Source: a bacterium (GTDB lineage: Bacteria; Hydrogenedentota; Hydrogenedentia; Hydrogenedentiales; SLHB01). Taken from it: DNA of 26,160 nt. The stretch covers positions 1 to 26,160 of the forward strand of contig JAAEQP010000250.1 in NCBI GenBank assembly GCA_024231375.1. The letters run 5' to 3'. The notes under the pieces were generated by a model. That model ran no database searches. It was not told the origin of the DNA and saw only the letters and a program-made list of their open reading frames with translations. Shown here in pieces: positions 6,819-14,160 of the stretch (its first letter is position 1; each line of letters opens with the position of its first letter). A program made the translations under genes and the position numbers.

Positions 6819-9460
6819 ATCCCCGGCAATCTCGACATGGTCACCATGGGCTGAAGCGCATCGGCCAGGCTCAACGTGCCGAAACAGATGTAGATCCAGT
6901 CGTCGTGCCCGAGCGTTTCGCCGGACGCGATCAACGCCGGGATGGACTGCGCGCTGTCGGGCGAGAACATCCTCGACACGGCGCGCTGGATGGCCACGCG
7001 AATCTCAACATCGTCCGGGTCGATGGCGTGGCGCCAGTAGGCCAGACCGCCCAGGTTGAGCGCTGTGCGGCCGCCGCCTGTCAGCCACCAGTCATTCCCG
7101 GCGTTCGCGACCATCTTGTCGTGGAACGTCTTCCGCATGAACTCGGCGTATGCCACCTTGCGCGCGGGGTCCTGTGCCATCGCGTGGGCGTACAGGTAGC
7201 TCTCAATGTACGCGCCGTTGAGCGATTGTGCGCGTTCCATCAGCCAGTCTGCGTCTTTCGCGGCACGGTCTTCGAGCGTCGCGTCGTCGCGCAGCCGGGC
7301 ATGGGCGTAGGTTGCGGCCAACGTACAGCCGATGGTGTACGTATTCTTCTCCGGCGCGAAAATGCGTGTGGGCGTCTGAAGCGGCACAATCGGGCGTTGT
7401 CCGTAGTCCTGCAGGCACCAGCCCACCCCGATTCCGCCCGTCTCCACTCGGAACGACTCGCGGTAGGCCATGTAGCGGTCCAAACTGGCTAGGTACGTCT
7501 CACGCCTCGACCCTGAGGCGTAGCATGCCGCCTGGGCCACGCACACCGCGATTTCGCCGCCGTCCGCCACGTAGCATTCCTCGCCGCGTTTGCCGATGCC
7601 ATAGCCCATGCGGTAGCCGCCGTCCTCGCGCTGTTCCGCTACGACCTTGGCGTCGACCCAGCGCAACGCCGCATCGCGGTACGATTCGTCACCGAACAGG
7701 TCGTATGCCGCCAACAGGGCGCGCATGCCGCGGCTGTCGATGAACCGGTTGCCATGGAGTTGGCCGTGCGTCTCGGCATAGTCGCGCAAGAAGTCACAGA
7801 TGCCACGAAAGGTGTCCAAGGGATCAAGTGCGAACCCGAGGTCTCCCACTACGGAATGCTCGGGCACGCCTCTGACCGACACCTTGAGCGTGTAGGGGCG
7901 CGTATCAGATACGACCGGCGCGGACACGGGCAAGTCTACCCGCTGCAGCTCCGCTCCCGGCGCCACCGGGGTCCATTCCGATTGAAGCATTTCGCCGTTC
8001 CGCCTGAAGGCCGCCGCAATCTCCACGGGATGTGGACACGTAGGCGGTACGATCAGGTCCGTGCGCACCGACAGTACCGGCCCCTCGCCACCTGCCGTGA
8101 ACTCGGGTTCGACATTGGCCATCAGGACACCCGTACGTGCAAGGTCGAGTCCATGCTGAACGGCTTGGCGCAGCAGGGGAGAGGCGTCCAGCGCGTCCAC
8201 GGGAATGCCAAACACGACATGCCGTCCTCCGGCCATGGGGCCATCGAGGAACGCCGAGAACCGTCCGGCGCAGTAGGAGGCGCCGGCTGCATCGCGGGCT
8301 GTGAGAAGCGGTTTCGTCAAGGCGCGCGGTGTCTCGCTGAAGCGATGTTGGATCTTGTGCCCGCCTGATGAGATCGAGGGTCTCGGTACAGGCACGACCG
8401 CCCATCGCCCCTCCTCCCTTTCGCGGGCATAGGGCGTGGCTACGCTTCTCGGTGCGTGGATCGCCGTGCCCCGCATCGACCGGCTCGCGGCGAAAGGGGC
8501 CGGGATGTACTCCTCCGCGCCCACAGGCTCTCCAAACCACCGGCGGACGGAGCATAGCGGGTCCTTGAAGCGGGGCAATGTTCGTAACCTTGCGGACGGT
8601 ACGGCCGCCTCCTCGAAACGGAGGTTCCTCACTTCGAAAACGCGGGAGCCGGTGCCCACCATGTTCGCGGTCATTCCGAACGCCAGCGTACGCACCTCAC
8701 CGGGTCGGCAGTAGTCGCCGCCGGCCGCGCGCTCCGGCGTGTTGTACGACACGAAGTCCGCCAAGTGAATCCGGTACTCACACCAGCCCGTGTCCAGGGT
8801 GGCGATCGTCTTCCACCGGGACCCGTCGGCTGCCGTGATCTCCACGCACACCCGGGGCATGCCGCCAGCATCGCGTGCCTCGAAGGCAACGGCCGCATCC
8901 GTGAAAGGAAGCTCGGGAACCCGCATCCCCCGGTAGGCGTAGCCTCTGAAGTCCTTCGCCACGAACCGGGCGGCGCGATCGCCCGGGCCGGGCCTCATCG
9001 ACAAGTCGACCCCCGCTTGGGCATGCCCCTCGGTCCACGGTTCATCCAACGCCAATGGTACCGCCTTCGAAGTGCCCGCCGCGACAGGGACCCACTCGCC
9101 GTCCACCTGCGCGAGGGCCTGAGTGAGCGGCGCCCCGCCGAACACCACCAGTCCGCCTCCGCCCTCCATGAACGCGACGAGGGCGGCGCTCGCGGCTGCC
9201 GGATACGCGCCAGCGTCGGGGAGTACCAGCAGGTCCGGGCCCGTTGCGGCACTCAGCGCCGCAGCCAGCCCGTCGGCATCTATGCCGCCTGTTGCGTATC
9301 CCGCATCGCTGAGGGCGTTGCGAATGGGGGACACGGACGCATCATCGGCTCTCGTCCAGATGGCGCCTGTCGGCGGCGCGTCTGCCGCGACGGCACAGAC
9401 GCACGGCAACAACGCCGTCAGCGCAACGGAAGAGATCGTTCTCCACAGGTAGGTAGTCAT
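6797..9460 (-). CDS. Secreted multidomain protein with (alpha/alpha)-toroid C-terminal region
   Basis: The protein has 887 residues with a Sec signal peptide (VALTALLPCVCAVAADA). Three parts can be seen. Residues about 30-130 (DLLVLPDAGAYP, GGGGLVVFGG) look like a class I glutamine-amidotransferase/ThuA-like flavodoxin fold. Residues about 150-285 (TDAAVAFEARD, VCVEITAADGSRW, GWCEYRIHLADF) resemble a carbohydrate-binding jelly roll. Residues about 560-880 are helical repeats of the kind seen in (alpha/alpha)-barrel glycosidases and lyases (GMRALLAAYDLFGDESYRDAALRWVDAK, here described by position only beyond RALLAAYDLFGD). No known family is assigned with certainty. It is probably extracytoplasmic and acts on or binds polysaccharide. 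AAGGA stands 5 bases before the ATG. It is third in a leftward run after a GHMP kinase and a TPR membrane protein. Confidence 0.7.
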   Translation of the reverse strand: MTTYLWRTISSVALTALLPCVCAVAADAPPTGAIWTRADDASVSPIRNALSDAGYATGGIDADGLAAALSAATGPDLLVLPDAGAYPAAASAALVAFMEGGGGLVVFGGAPLTQALAQVDGEWVPVAAGTSKAVPLALDEPWTEGHAQAGVDLSMRPGPGDRAARFVAKDFRGYAYRGMRVPELPFTDAAVAFEARDAGGMPRVCVEITAADGSRWKTIATLDTGWCEYRIHLADFVSYNTPERAAGGDYCRPGEVRTLAFGMTANMVGTGSRVFEVRNLRFEEAAVPSARLRTLPRFKDPLCSVRRWFGEPVGAEEYIPAPFAASRSMRGTAIHAPRSVATPYAREREEGRWAVVPVPRPSISSGGHKIQHRFSETPRALTKPLLTARDAAGASYCAGRFSAFLDGPMAGGRHVVFGIPVDALDASPLLRQAVQHGLDLARTGVLMANVEPEFTAGGEGPVLSVRTDLIVPPTCPHPVEIAAAFRRNGEMLQSEWTPVAPGAELQRVDLPVSAPVVSDTRPYTLKVSVRGVPEHSVVGDLGFALDPLDTFRGICDFLRDYAETHGQLHGNRFIDSRGMRALLAAYDLFGDESYRDAALRWVDAKVVAEQREDGGYRMGYGIGKRGEECYVADGGEIAVCVAQAACYASGSRRETYLASLDRYMAYRESFRVETGGIGVGWCLQDYGQRPIVPLQTPTRIFAPEKNTYTIGCTLAATYAHARLRDDATLEDRAAKDADWLMERAQSLNGAYIESYLYAHAMAQDPARKVAYAEFMRKTFHDKMVANAGNDWWLTGGGRTALNLGGLAYWRHAIDPDDVEIRVAIQRAVSRMFSPDSAQSIPALIASGETLGHDDWIYICFGTLSLADALQPMVTMSRLPGMRPVNGP

Positions 9461-9522
9461 CGCTATCCTTCATTCATGGAGGCAGCGTCTGGCGGGAACC
9501 TGCCGCACGTCCGCGTACGTCC

Positions 9523-11340
9523 CTACCGGCTCTGGTTCGACATCAACGCGCGCACGTAATCCAACGCCTGTTGCGCGCGCTCGCTTTTCGGGTCGTTGCG
9601 TAGGAGGATCTCGAATTGCCGCGTGGCCTGCTCCAACTCGCCCGTCTTGATCAGAGACGCGCCGAGGTTGAACCGGGTTATGGCCTCCTTCGGAAACGAG
9701 CGAAGCACGATCTCGTACTGCTCAATGGCCCCCTCGTAATCCTCCCCGGCGGCCAGGGCTAATCCCAGATTGCTGCGTGCGCCAATGTGGTTCGGGTCCG
9801 TCTCTATCACCCGGCGGTACTGCGCCATGGCTTCGTCCGCGCGGCCCAGTCCTTCGAGTGCAAGGGCCAAGTTGTAGCGTGCGTTCACGTAGAAGGGGGC
9901 GACCTCCAGGGCGCGTTCGAACTGCGCCAGCGCGTCCTCTACCTGGCCCGACTGGCCAAGAATCGCGCCGAGATTCGTGTAGGGCGCCGGATAGTCCGGC
10001 GCGATTGCGATCGCCGCGGTGAAGTGTTCGATGGCCTTTTCCGTACGGCCGGCGCGCGCGAGTACTTGGCCCAGGTTGTTGTGGGCGACGTGGTTGTCTT
10101 CGGTGACCGCCAGGGTGTGGGTGAAGAGGGTCTCGGTGTTCCGCCAGTGCCGCACCTGGATCCCGGCCACAACGGCGAGCGCGATGATCGCGGCCGTCCC
10201 CAGCGCCGGTACAACGGCCTTGTGCAGCCGCAGCCGTGTCGCGAGTGCGGGCACCCCCCAGCAAACGATGACGAACAGACCCGTGTATGACAGGTACGTG
10301 TACCGGTCGGCCCACGCCTGATCGCCCGCTTGCAGGATGCCGATGACCGGCCCCAGCGAGATCGCGAACCAGAGCCAGCCCACCAGCAGATAGGGTGCGC
10401 GCCGCGCCAGTGCGACAAAGGCAATGGTCAGCACGAGGAGCGCCACGGCCGCCACGATCACGCCGACCACCGGCACCTCGGCCCCCGGATGCGGGTAGAA
10501 CGGCGCCAGCCGGGTCGGCCAAACGAGCTTGGCCAGATACGTGCCGTAGGCAACGATGGCGTTGAGGACTCGAACGACCAGCGACAGTTGCGTGGTACTG
10601 TGCATGGCGCCGCTGCCGCCTGCCGCGAACAGGGTGACCACCGCCGAAATCGCCGACAGCGCGAAGAGGGGGAGTTTCTCGAGCACCAGGCGCTTCACGT
10701 GCCCCATGCCGGGTCCATCCAGGCGCTTCAACGGCCAGACGTCGATCAGAATCAGCAGCACGGGCACGGTGATCAGGATGCCCTTCGCCATCAGGCCCGT
10801 AGCGAACAGCCCCGCCACAGCCGTCATGCGCCGCACCGAAGGCCGATCCACGTAATCAAGATAGGCCCACAGTGTCAGGAACAGGAAGAGGGTGCTCAAC
10901 ACATCCTTCCGGCTTGCGATCCAGGCGACGGGTTCCACATGGAGGGGATGCACGCCGAAGAAGGCTGCGCAGAACGCGCTCGCCCACACCGCGCCCGTGG
11001 CCCGGCGGAGTACAAAGAACAACAGAATCGTGTTGGCGAGGTGGATCAGAAGGCTGGTGCCGTGGAATCCGCGTCCGCTCATGCCGTACACAGTCGCGTC
11101 CAGCATATACGAGAGCAGCGTCACCGGATGCCAATGGCCGATGACCGTGGTGGCGAAGGCATTCCGGATGCCGTGGACGGTCAGTCCCTGATGCACGACG
11201 GGGTTGTTCGCCACCAAGGCAGGGTCGTCGTAGTCAACGAAATCGTAGGCCACTACCGGCGCGAACACGGCCACCGTGAGACCGGCCAAGGCCAGGCAGA
11301 TCAGGCCAAGGGTTCGCACATCTGTGCCGCTGCCGGTCAT
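9523..11340 (-). CDS. Polytopic membrane protein with C-terminal TPR repeats (TMTC/glycosyltransferase-like)
   Basis: The protein has 605 residues. The N-terminal 390 contain about ten hydrophobic segments. DFVDYDDPALVANNP after the first segment, followed by HWHPVTLLSYMLD and FFGVHPLHVEPVAW, is the pattern of TMTC-like/GT-C membrane proteins that carry TPRs. The last 200 residues (about 400-600) form five or six tetratricopeptide repeats, for example AHNNLGQVLARAGRTEKA. A role in protein O-glycosylation or polysaccharide assembly is inferred from the family and not proven. The ribosome binding site is poor: GGAG abuts the ATG, so translation may depend on the upstream kinase gene, which ends 43 bases earlier. 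Promoter-proximal order is kinase, this gene, then the 887-residue protein. Confidence 0.8.
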   Translation of the reverse strand: MTGSGTDVRTLGLICLALAGLTVAVFAPVVAYDFVDYDDPALVANNPVVHQGLTVHGIRNAFATTVIGHWHPVTLLSYMLDATVYGMSGRGFHGTSLLIHLANTILLFFVLRRATGAVWASAFCAAFFGVHPLHVEPVAWIASRKDVLSTLFLFLTLWAYLDYVDRPSVRRMTAVAGLFATGLMAKGILITVPVLLILIDVWPLKRLDGPGMGHVKRLVLEKLPLFALSAISAVVTLFAAGGSGAMHSTTQLSLVVRVLNAIVAYGTYLAKLVWPTRLAPFYPHPGAEVPVVGVIVAAVALLVLTIAFVALARRAPYLLVGWLWFAISLGPVIGILQAGDQAWADRYTYLSYTGLFVIVCWGVPALATRLRLHKAVVPALGTAAIIALAVVAGIQVRHWRNTETLFTHTLAVTEDNHVAHNNLGQVLARAGRTEKAIEHFTAAIAIAPDYPAPYTNLGAILGQSGQVEDALAQFERALEVAPFYVNARYNLALALEGLGRADEAMAQYRRVIETDPNHIGARSNLGLALAAGEDYEGAIEQYEIVLRSFPKEAITRFNLGASLIKTGELEQATRQFEILLRNDPKSERAQQALDYVRALMSNQSR

Positions 11341-11383
11341 CTCCGGCCGGGACCGACGCGGTCACTTCGTGACCGAGCCTTGT

Positions 11384-12436
11384 TCACGCGGACACCTCCC
11401 ATCGCCGCACGCCGATGCGCGATAGATACGTGGGAATCATCTGGAACCTCGAATCCACCGCGGGGAGCGCATCGATAAATGCCCGTTTCCGTGCACCTTC
11501 CGCGCCGCACAGAATCGTCAACGAACCGCCTTGTCCTCCCGCACCATTCACCTTCCACCCAAGCGCCCCGTGCTCTCTGGCCAAGTCGATGACCGCGCGC
11601 GCCTCCTCCGACACGAGCGCGGGATGCAATCCGGCCTGGGCTTCGGTGTTTCGGATCATGGCTTGGCCCAAGGCCTCGAAATCGCACGCGAACATAGCGT
11701 TCTTCCCGGTCTCCGCCGCGGACCGCAAAGGTTCCAGGGCGGACTTGTCGGCGTCCTTCCGGTCGAGCCTGGCGATCACGTCGCCATGCACGTCGCTGGA
11801 CGAGTGCGCCTCGCCGAGGAACACCAATACCAACCGCCGCTCAAGTTCCCACCACACGCTGTTCGGTACCTGGATCTGCGAGACGGACGCGTACGGGTAG
11901 TTGAACATCTCGATGAAGCAAACGCCCCCGTACGCCGAGCAGAGTTGGTCCTGAATCCCGCATTGGAGCCCCAATTTTTCGGTCTCCACGCGGTGGGCGA
12001 TCCGCGCGATTTCGTGGGGCGTGCGCCGACCGTCCGTGAGCAGGTCGAGCGCTCCCAGTAAGGCCACCGTCACCGCGGCCGACGTGCCTGTCGAGGCGCC
12101 GGCCGGCGCCGCCGAGAACAGGCTGACCTCGAACGATAGCGACTCCGGCAGGTCCATGATGTCGATGGACGCCTCCAGCAGGGGGTGTCGATCATACTCG
12201 ATCCTACCGGGCTCGATGTGATACCGGTCGCCGAAGTTCTCCGCGTTGATCGTGATACGCGGTTTGTCGGGCCGTGTTTCCCGAACGTAGATCTGAACCT
12301 CCGCGTAGGGGTAGACGCCGACATTGAACACGGCCCCCTTCTCCGCGAACCACGTGTCCGTCCAGCCGCCCAGGTCGCATACCCGGATCGGGGCCATGGC
12401 GTTTATCACGCGCGTTCGCCCAGTACCTTCAGCCAT
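11384..12436 (-). CDS. GHMP-family sugar kinase (fucokinase/heptose-7-phosphate-kinase-like)
   Basis: The protein has 350 residues. APIRVCDLGGWTDTWF (15-30) is the sugar-binding N-terminal GHMP motif of the galactokinase, L-fucokinase and HddA branch. FSAAPAGASTGTSAAV (107-122) is the ATP-binding loop; the usual Gly-Leu-Gly-Ser-Ser core is replaced by Gly-Ala-Ser-Thr-Gly-Thr-Ser. KVNGAGGQGGS near the C-terminus is the third GHMP motif. It would phosphorylate a free sugar at C1 or an anomeric position in the cytoplasm. Substrate is unknown; fucose or heptose kinases are the nearest types. GGAGGAG stands 7 bases before the ATG. It heads the leftward run with the TPR membrane protein. Confidence 0.8.
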   Translation of the reverse strand: MAEGTGRTRVINAMAPIRVCDLGGWTDTWFAEKGAVFNVGVYPYAEVQIYVRETRPDKPRITINAENFGDRYHIEPGRIEYDRHPLLEASIDIMDLPESLSFEVSLFSAAPAGASTGTSAAVTVALLGALDLLTDGRRTPHEIARIAHRVETEKLGLQCGIQDQLCSAYGGVCFIEMFNYPYASVSQIQVPNSVWWELERRLVLVFLGEAHSSSDVHGDVIARLDRKDADKSALEPLRSAAETGKNAMFACDFEALGQAMIRNTEAQAGLHPALVSEEARAVIDLAREHGALGWKVNGAGGQGGSLTILCGAEGARKRAFIDALPAVDSRFQMIPTYLSRIGVRRWEVSA

Positions 12437-12525
12437 TGCGCATCTCCTCCCCGCTCGGGACGTAGTTGGTCACTCCATCGGCCGCCCGCATGTGTCCGAC
12501 ACCGTCAGCCGTGGACATCAAGGGC

Positions 12526-12534
12526 ATTCTAGCA
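12526..12534 (-). promoter_or_regulatory. Extended -10 promoter for the GHMP kinase run
   Basis: On the minus strand TGCTAGAAT (12534-12526) is an extended -10 element with five of six -10 matches. No clear -35 hexamer is seen 16-18 bases upstream, as is common for extended -10 promoters. It would give a leader of roughly 80 bases before the kinase start, and it lies just after the rplL terminator. Confidence 0.45.
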
Positions 12535-12567
12535 TACGCGCGGAGATGCGTCCGACGCCGAAGCGAG

Positions 12568-12619
12568 GGGAAAAAAAGAAACTCCGCGGCAGACCGGCTG
12601 AACCGGTCCGCCGCGGAGT
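12568..12619 (-). terminator. Rho-independent terminator of rplJ-rplL
   Basis: ACTCCGCGG at 12581 pairs perfectly with CCGCGGAGT ending at 12619, and inner GACCGG/CCGGTC extends the stem. On the minus strand it is followed by a U-rich tract (TTTCTTTTTTT, 12580-12570). It lies about 20 bases after the rplL stop codon and isolates rplJ-rplL from the kinase run. Confidence 0.92.
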
Positions 12620-12639
12620 GTGCAATCCGCAAAGGCTGA

Positions 12640-13032
12640 CTACTTGCCTTTGAGTTCGACCGTGGCGCCGACGCCTTCGATCTTCTCTTTGATCTCGTTG
12701 GCTTCGGCTTCGTCGCAATCTTCCTTGACCGGGGCCGGAGCGCTGTCGACCAGTGCCTTGGCTTCTTTGAGGCCGAGACCCGTAATCGCGCGGACTTCCT
12801 TGATGACCTGGATCTTCTGGCTTCCGATGTCCTTGAGGATGACGTCGAACGCGCTGGGGCCTTCGTCCGCCGCGGCTTCGCCGCCGCCAGCCATCGGCAT
12901 CATGCCGCCCATCATCATGGGAGCAGCAGCTTCGACACCGAACTTCTCTTCAAGGGCCTTGACCAGTTCACTCAGCTCGAGCACGGACAGCTCGGCGATC
13001 TCTTCGATAATCTTATCCAACTTTTCGGACAT
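12640..13032 (-). CDS. rplL: 50S ribosomal protein bL12 (L7/L12)
   Basis: The protein has 130 residues. The N-terminal dimerisation domain (MSEKLDKIIEEIAELSVLEL) is followed by an Ala/Gly/Met-rich hinge (AAAPMMMGGMMPMAGGG) and the C-terminal factor-binding domain with the conserved IKEVRAITGLGLKEAKALV. It forms the ribosome stalk with L10 and recruits translation GTPases. Start 13032 is chosen because MSEKL is the normal N-terminus and GGAG lies 9 bases upstream; an in-frame ATG 24 bases earlier overlaps that site. It follows rplJ by 41 bases. Unlike the common arrangement, no rpoB follows; a terminator does. Confidence 0.97.
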   Translation of the reverse strand: MSEKLDKIIEEIAELSVLELSELVKALEEKFGVEAAAPMMMGGMMPMAGGGEAAADEGPSAFDVILKDIGSQKIQVIKEVRAITGLGLKEAKALVDSAPAPVKEDCDEAEANEIKEKIEGVGATVELKGK

Positions 13033-13073
13033 TGACTCTGTCTCCTTCATTTCCAATTCGAAAACCGCGCGAG

Positions 13074-13607
13074 CTAGGCGGCTTCGGCTTCTTCCTTCTG
13101 TTTCTTAATCTGGTCGAGCACGTTGACCATGTTGCGCATGGGCGCGTTGAGAACGCCGACAAGATTGCGCAACGGCGCGGCAATAGTACCAACGACCTGG
13201 GCAAGCAAGGCGTCGCGAGACGGCAACTCGGCCAGAGCGTTGAGCTCCTGCAGCGAGACGGCCTTGCCTTCGAGGATCCCCCCGTTCATCTCAACGACGG
13301 GGACTCCCTTGTTGAATTCCTTCAGGACCTTGGCCGGGGCGACCGGATCGTCACAGAAGGCCCATGCGATGGGACCGTCCAGGCACGCGGCGACGTCGGA
13401 AAGATCCAAATCGTCCAGGGCGCGCTTCACCAGGGTGTTCTTGAAAACCTTGAACTCAACGGATTGGTCGCGCAGCTTGCTCCGCAACTCGGTAACCTGC
13501 TCGGCATTGATGCCGATGTACTTGGTTGCGATCGCGATTTGGCTCTTCTCGACCTTCCCCTTGAATTCCGCAACAACTTCAAGTTTTTCGGGTTTTGGCA
13601 AAAACAT
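13074..13607 (-). CDS. rplJ: 50S ribosomal protein uL10
   Basis: The protein has 177 residues (about 175 if the alternative start is used). It shows the L10 pattern: PKPEKLEVVAEFKGK at the N-terminus, FKVFKNTLVKRAL, GPIAWAFCDDPVAPAKVL, and a C-terminal helix for bL12 dimers (VLDQIKKQKEEAEAA). It anchors the stalk to 23S rRNA and, in known systems, represses its own operon by binding the leader. The ATG at 13607 sits only 3 bases after GGAGG. An in-frame TTG at 13601 is 9 bases away and would give the usual N-terminus MPKPEK, so the real start may be the TTG. No rplK or rplA lies upstream. Confidence 0.96.
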   Translation of the reverse strand: MFLPKPEKLEVVAEFKGKVEKSQIAIATKYIGINAEQVTELRSKLRDQSVEFKVFKNTLVKRALDDLDLSDVAACLDGPIAWAFCDDPVAPAKVLKEFNKGVPVVEMNGGILEGKAVSLQELNALAELPSRDALLAQVVGTIAAPLRNLVGVLNAPMRNMVNVLDQIKKQKEEAEAA

Positions 13608-13631
13608 TCACCTCCTTCCATTCGCCTACAT

Positions 13632-13664
13632 AAAAAAATCCCGCACAGTCAAAGACAGTGCGGG
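13632..13664 (-). terminator. Attenuator terminator in the rplJ leader
   Basis: On the minus strand CCCGCAC (13664-13658) pairs with GTGCGGG (13646-13640), with an inner GTC/GAC extension, followed by A and seven T. It lies about 25 bases before the rplJ start and downstream of the L10-binding element, the position of a regulatory attenuator and not of a gene-end terminator, since no gene lies between it and the promoter. Confidence 0.8.
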
Positions 13665-13691
13665 ACAGATTGCATACTCTGTCAATTCGAT

Positions 13692-13750
13692 CCGCGGTCT
13701 CGGCAGGCACTCTTTAAGGCCTTGCGGCCACCGGCTGTCTCCGACCTTCG
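13692..13750 (-). ncRNA. L10 leader (ribosomal protein autoregulatory element)
   Basis: On the minus strand the leader reads GGAGACAGCCGGTGGCCGC, then AAGGCCTTAAAGAG, then TGCCTGCCGAGACC. The AGACAGCxGGTG ... CCTGCCGAG pairing with an inner GGCC stem matches the known L10 leader consensus that mimics the L10 site of 23S rRNA. Binding of the L10-bL12 complex would favour the downstream attenuator at 13632-13664. I recognised this by memory of the family; a covariance-model hit would settle it. Confidence 0.75.
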
Positions 13751-13786
13751 GCATGGCGGACCTTTCCGATCCATACCGAGGTGCGA

Positions 13787-13816
13787 ACTCTACCAAACGA
13801 GCCGGTCTCGTGTCAA
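13787..13816 (-). promoter_or_regulatory. Sigma-70 promoter of rplJ-rplL
   Basis: On the minus strand TTGACA (13816-13811) and TAGAGT (13792-13787) are separated by 18 bases. Transcription would begin near 13780 and produce a leader of about 175 bases containing the L10 element and attenuator. Confidence 0.7.
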
Positions 13817-13829
13817 GTTGTCCGCGGAA

Positions 13830-13858
13830 TTGACATCGTCCAGTCCATATGCTAAACT
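13830..13858 (+). promoter_or_regulatory. Sigma-70 promoter of the infC operon
   Basis: TTGACA (13830-13835) is followed after 17 bases by TAAACT (13853-13858). Only 13 bases separate this -35 box from the oppositely directed -35 box of rplJ. The transcript would carry a leader of nearly 300 bases before infC. Confidence 0.75.
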
Positions 13859-13881
13859 CCGCGTCACTTGAACGTTGAAGA

Positions 13882-13949
13882 AGAGACACCAGTCTCTCAC
13901 CCTGTGGCGGCCGAGGTCAGCCAACAGGGTTAATGACCCCAACCGGGGT
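13882..13949 (+). promoter_or_regulatory. Structured 5' leader of infC, three hairpins
   Basis: Three hairpins follow one another: AGAGAC/GTCTCT (13882-13897, 4-base loop); CCCTGT-GGC with GCC-A-ACAGGG (13900-13929, one bulged A); and ACCCC/GGGGT (13936-13949, loop AACC). They precede an attenuator terminator. In Bacillus subtilis the infC-rpmI-rplT leader is controlled by L20-dependent attenuation; a similar role here is inferred from position, not from recognised sequence. Confidence 0.55.
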
Positions 13950-13962
13950 GTTATGCCCGTTT

Positions 13963-13998
13963 AACGGCAGAAGGCTGGTGCTTTCTGCCGTTTTTTTT
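13963..13998 (+). terminator. Attenuator terminator in the infC leader
   Basis: AACGGCAGAA (13963-13972) pairs with TTCTGCCGTT (13983-13992) and runs into eight T (13991-13998). It has the form of a strong Rho-independent terminator, yet it lies within the leader, about 160 bases before infC and with no gene upstream, so it most likely sets read-through into the operon. Confidence 0.85.
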
Positions 13999-13999
13999 G

Positions 14000-14071
14000 T
14001 CGGGCATGTACCCGATTCTTATCGGGCACGTACCCGACGCTGAGTCGGGCCTGTACCCGATTCTTATCGGG
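14000..14071 (+). repeat. Tandem palindromic repeat in the infC leader
   Basis: Three units of 22, 23 and 22 bases (14000-14021, 14022-14044, 14045-14066) and part of a fourth share the core TCGGGCxxGTACCCGA. Adjacent arms form hairpins CCCGAT/ATCGGG (14011-14026), CCCGAC/GTCGGG (14033-14049) and CCCGAT/ATCGGG (14056-14071). The middle one carries a compensatory T-A to C-G change. An alternative register pairs TCGGG with CCCGA inside each unit. The repeat lies between the attenuator and the infC ribosome binding site. Confidence 0.85.
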
Positions 14072-14160
14072 CGTTCACGCGACGTCACGCCGGGTGCGTA
14101 TCCGGCCGGATGCCGCGTGAGAAGACGAACAGCCGTCTGAAAGCGAAAGGAGGTGTTCTT

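Noticed and set aside
10330..11478. A 382-codon open frame antisense to the TPR membrane protein
   Set aside because: Composition is dominated by His, Gln, Arg and Gly, as expected for an antisense frame of a membrane protein.
14000..14071. A CRISPR array
   Set aside because: The units are 22-23 bases, contiguous and palindromic, with no unique spacers between them.
14110..14160. N-terminal extension of IF-3 from ATG 14110
   Set aside because: It lacks a ribosome binding site and would bury the strong Shine-Dalgarno inside the gene.
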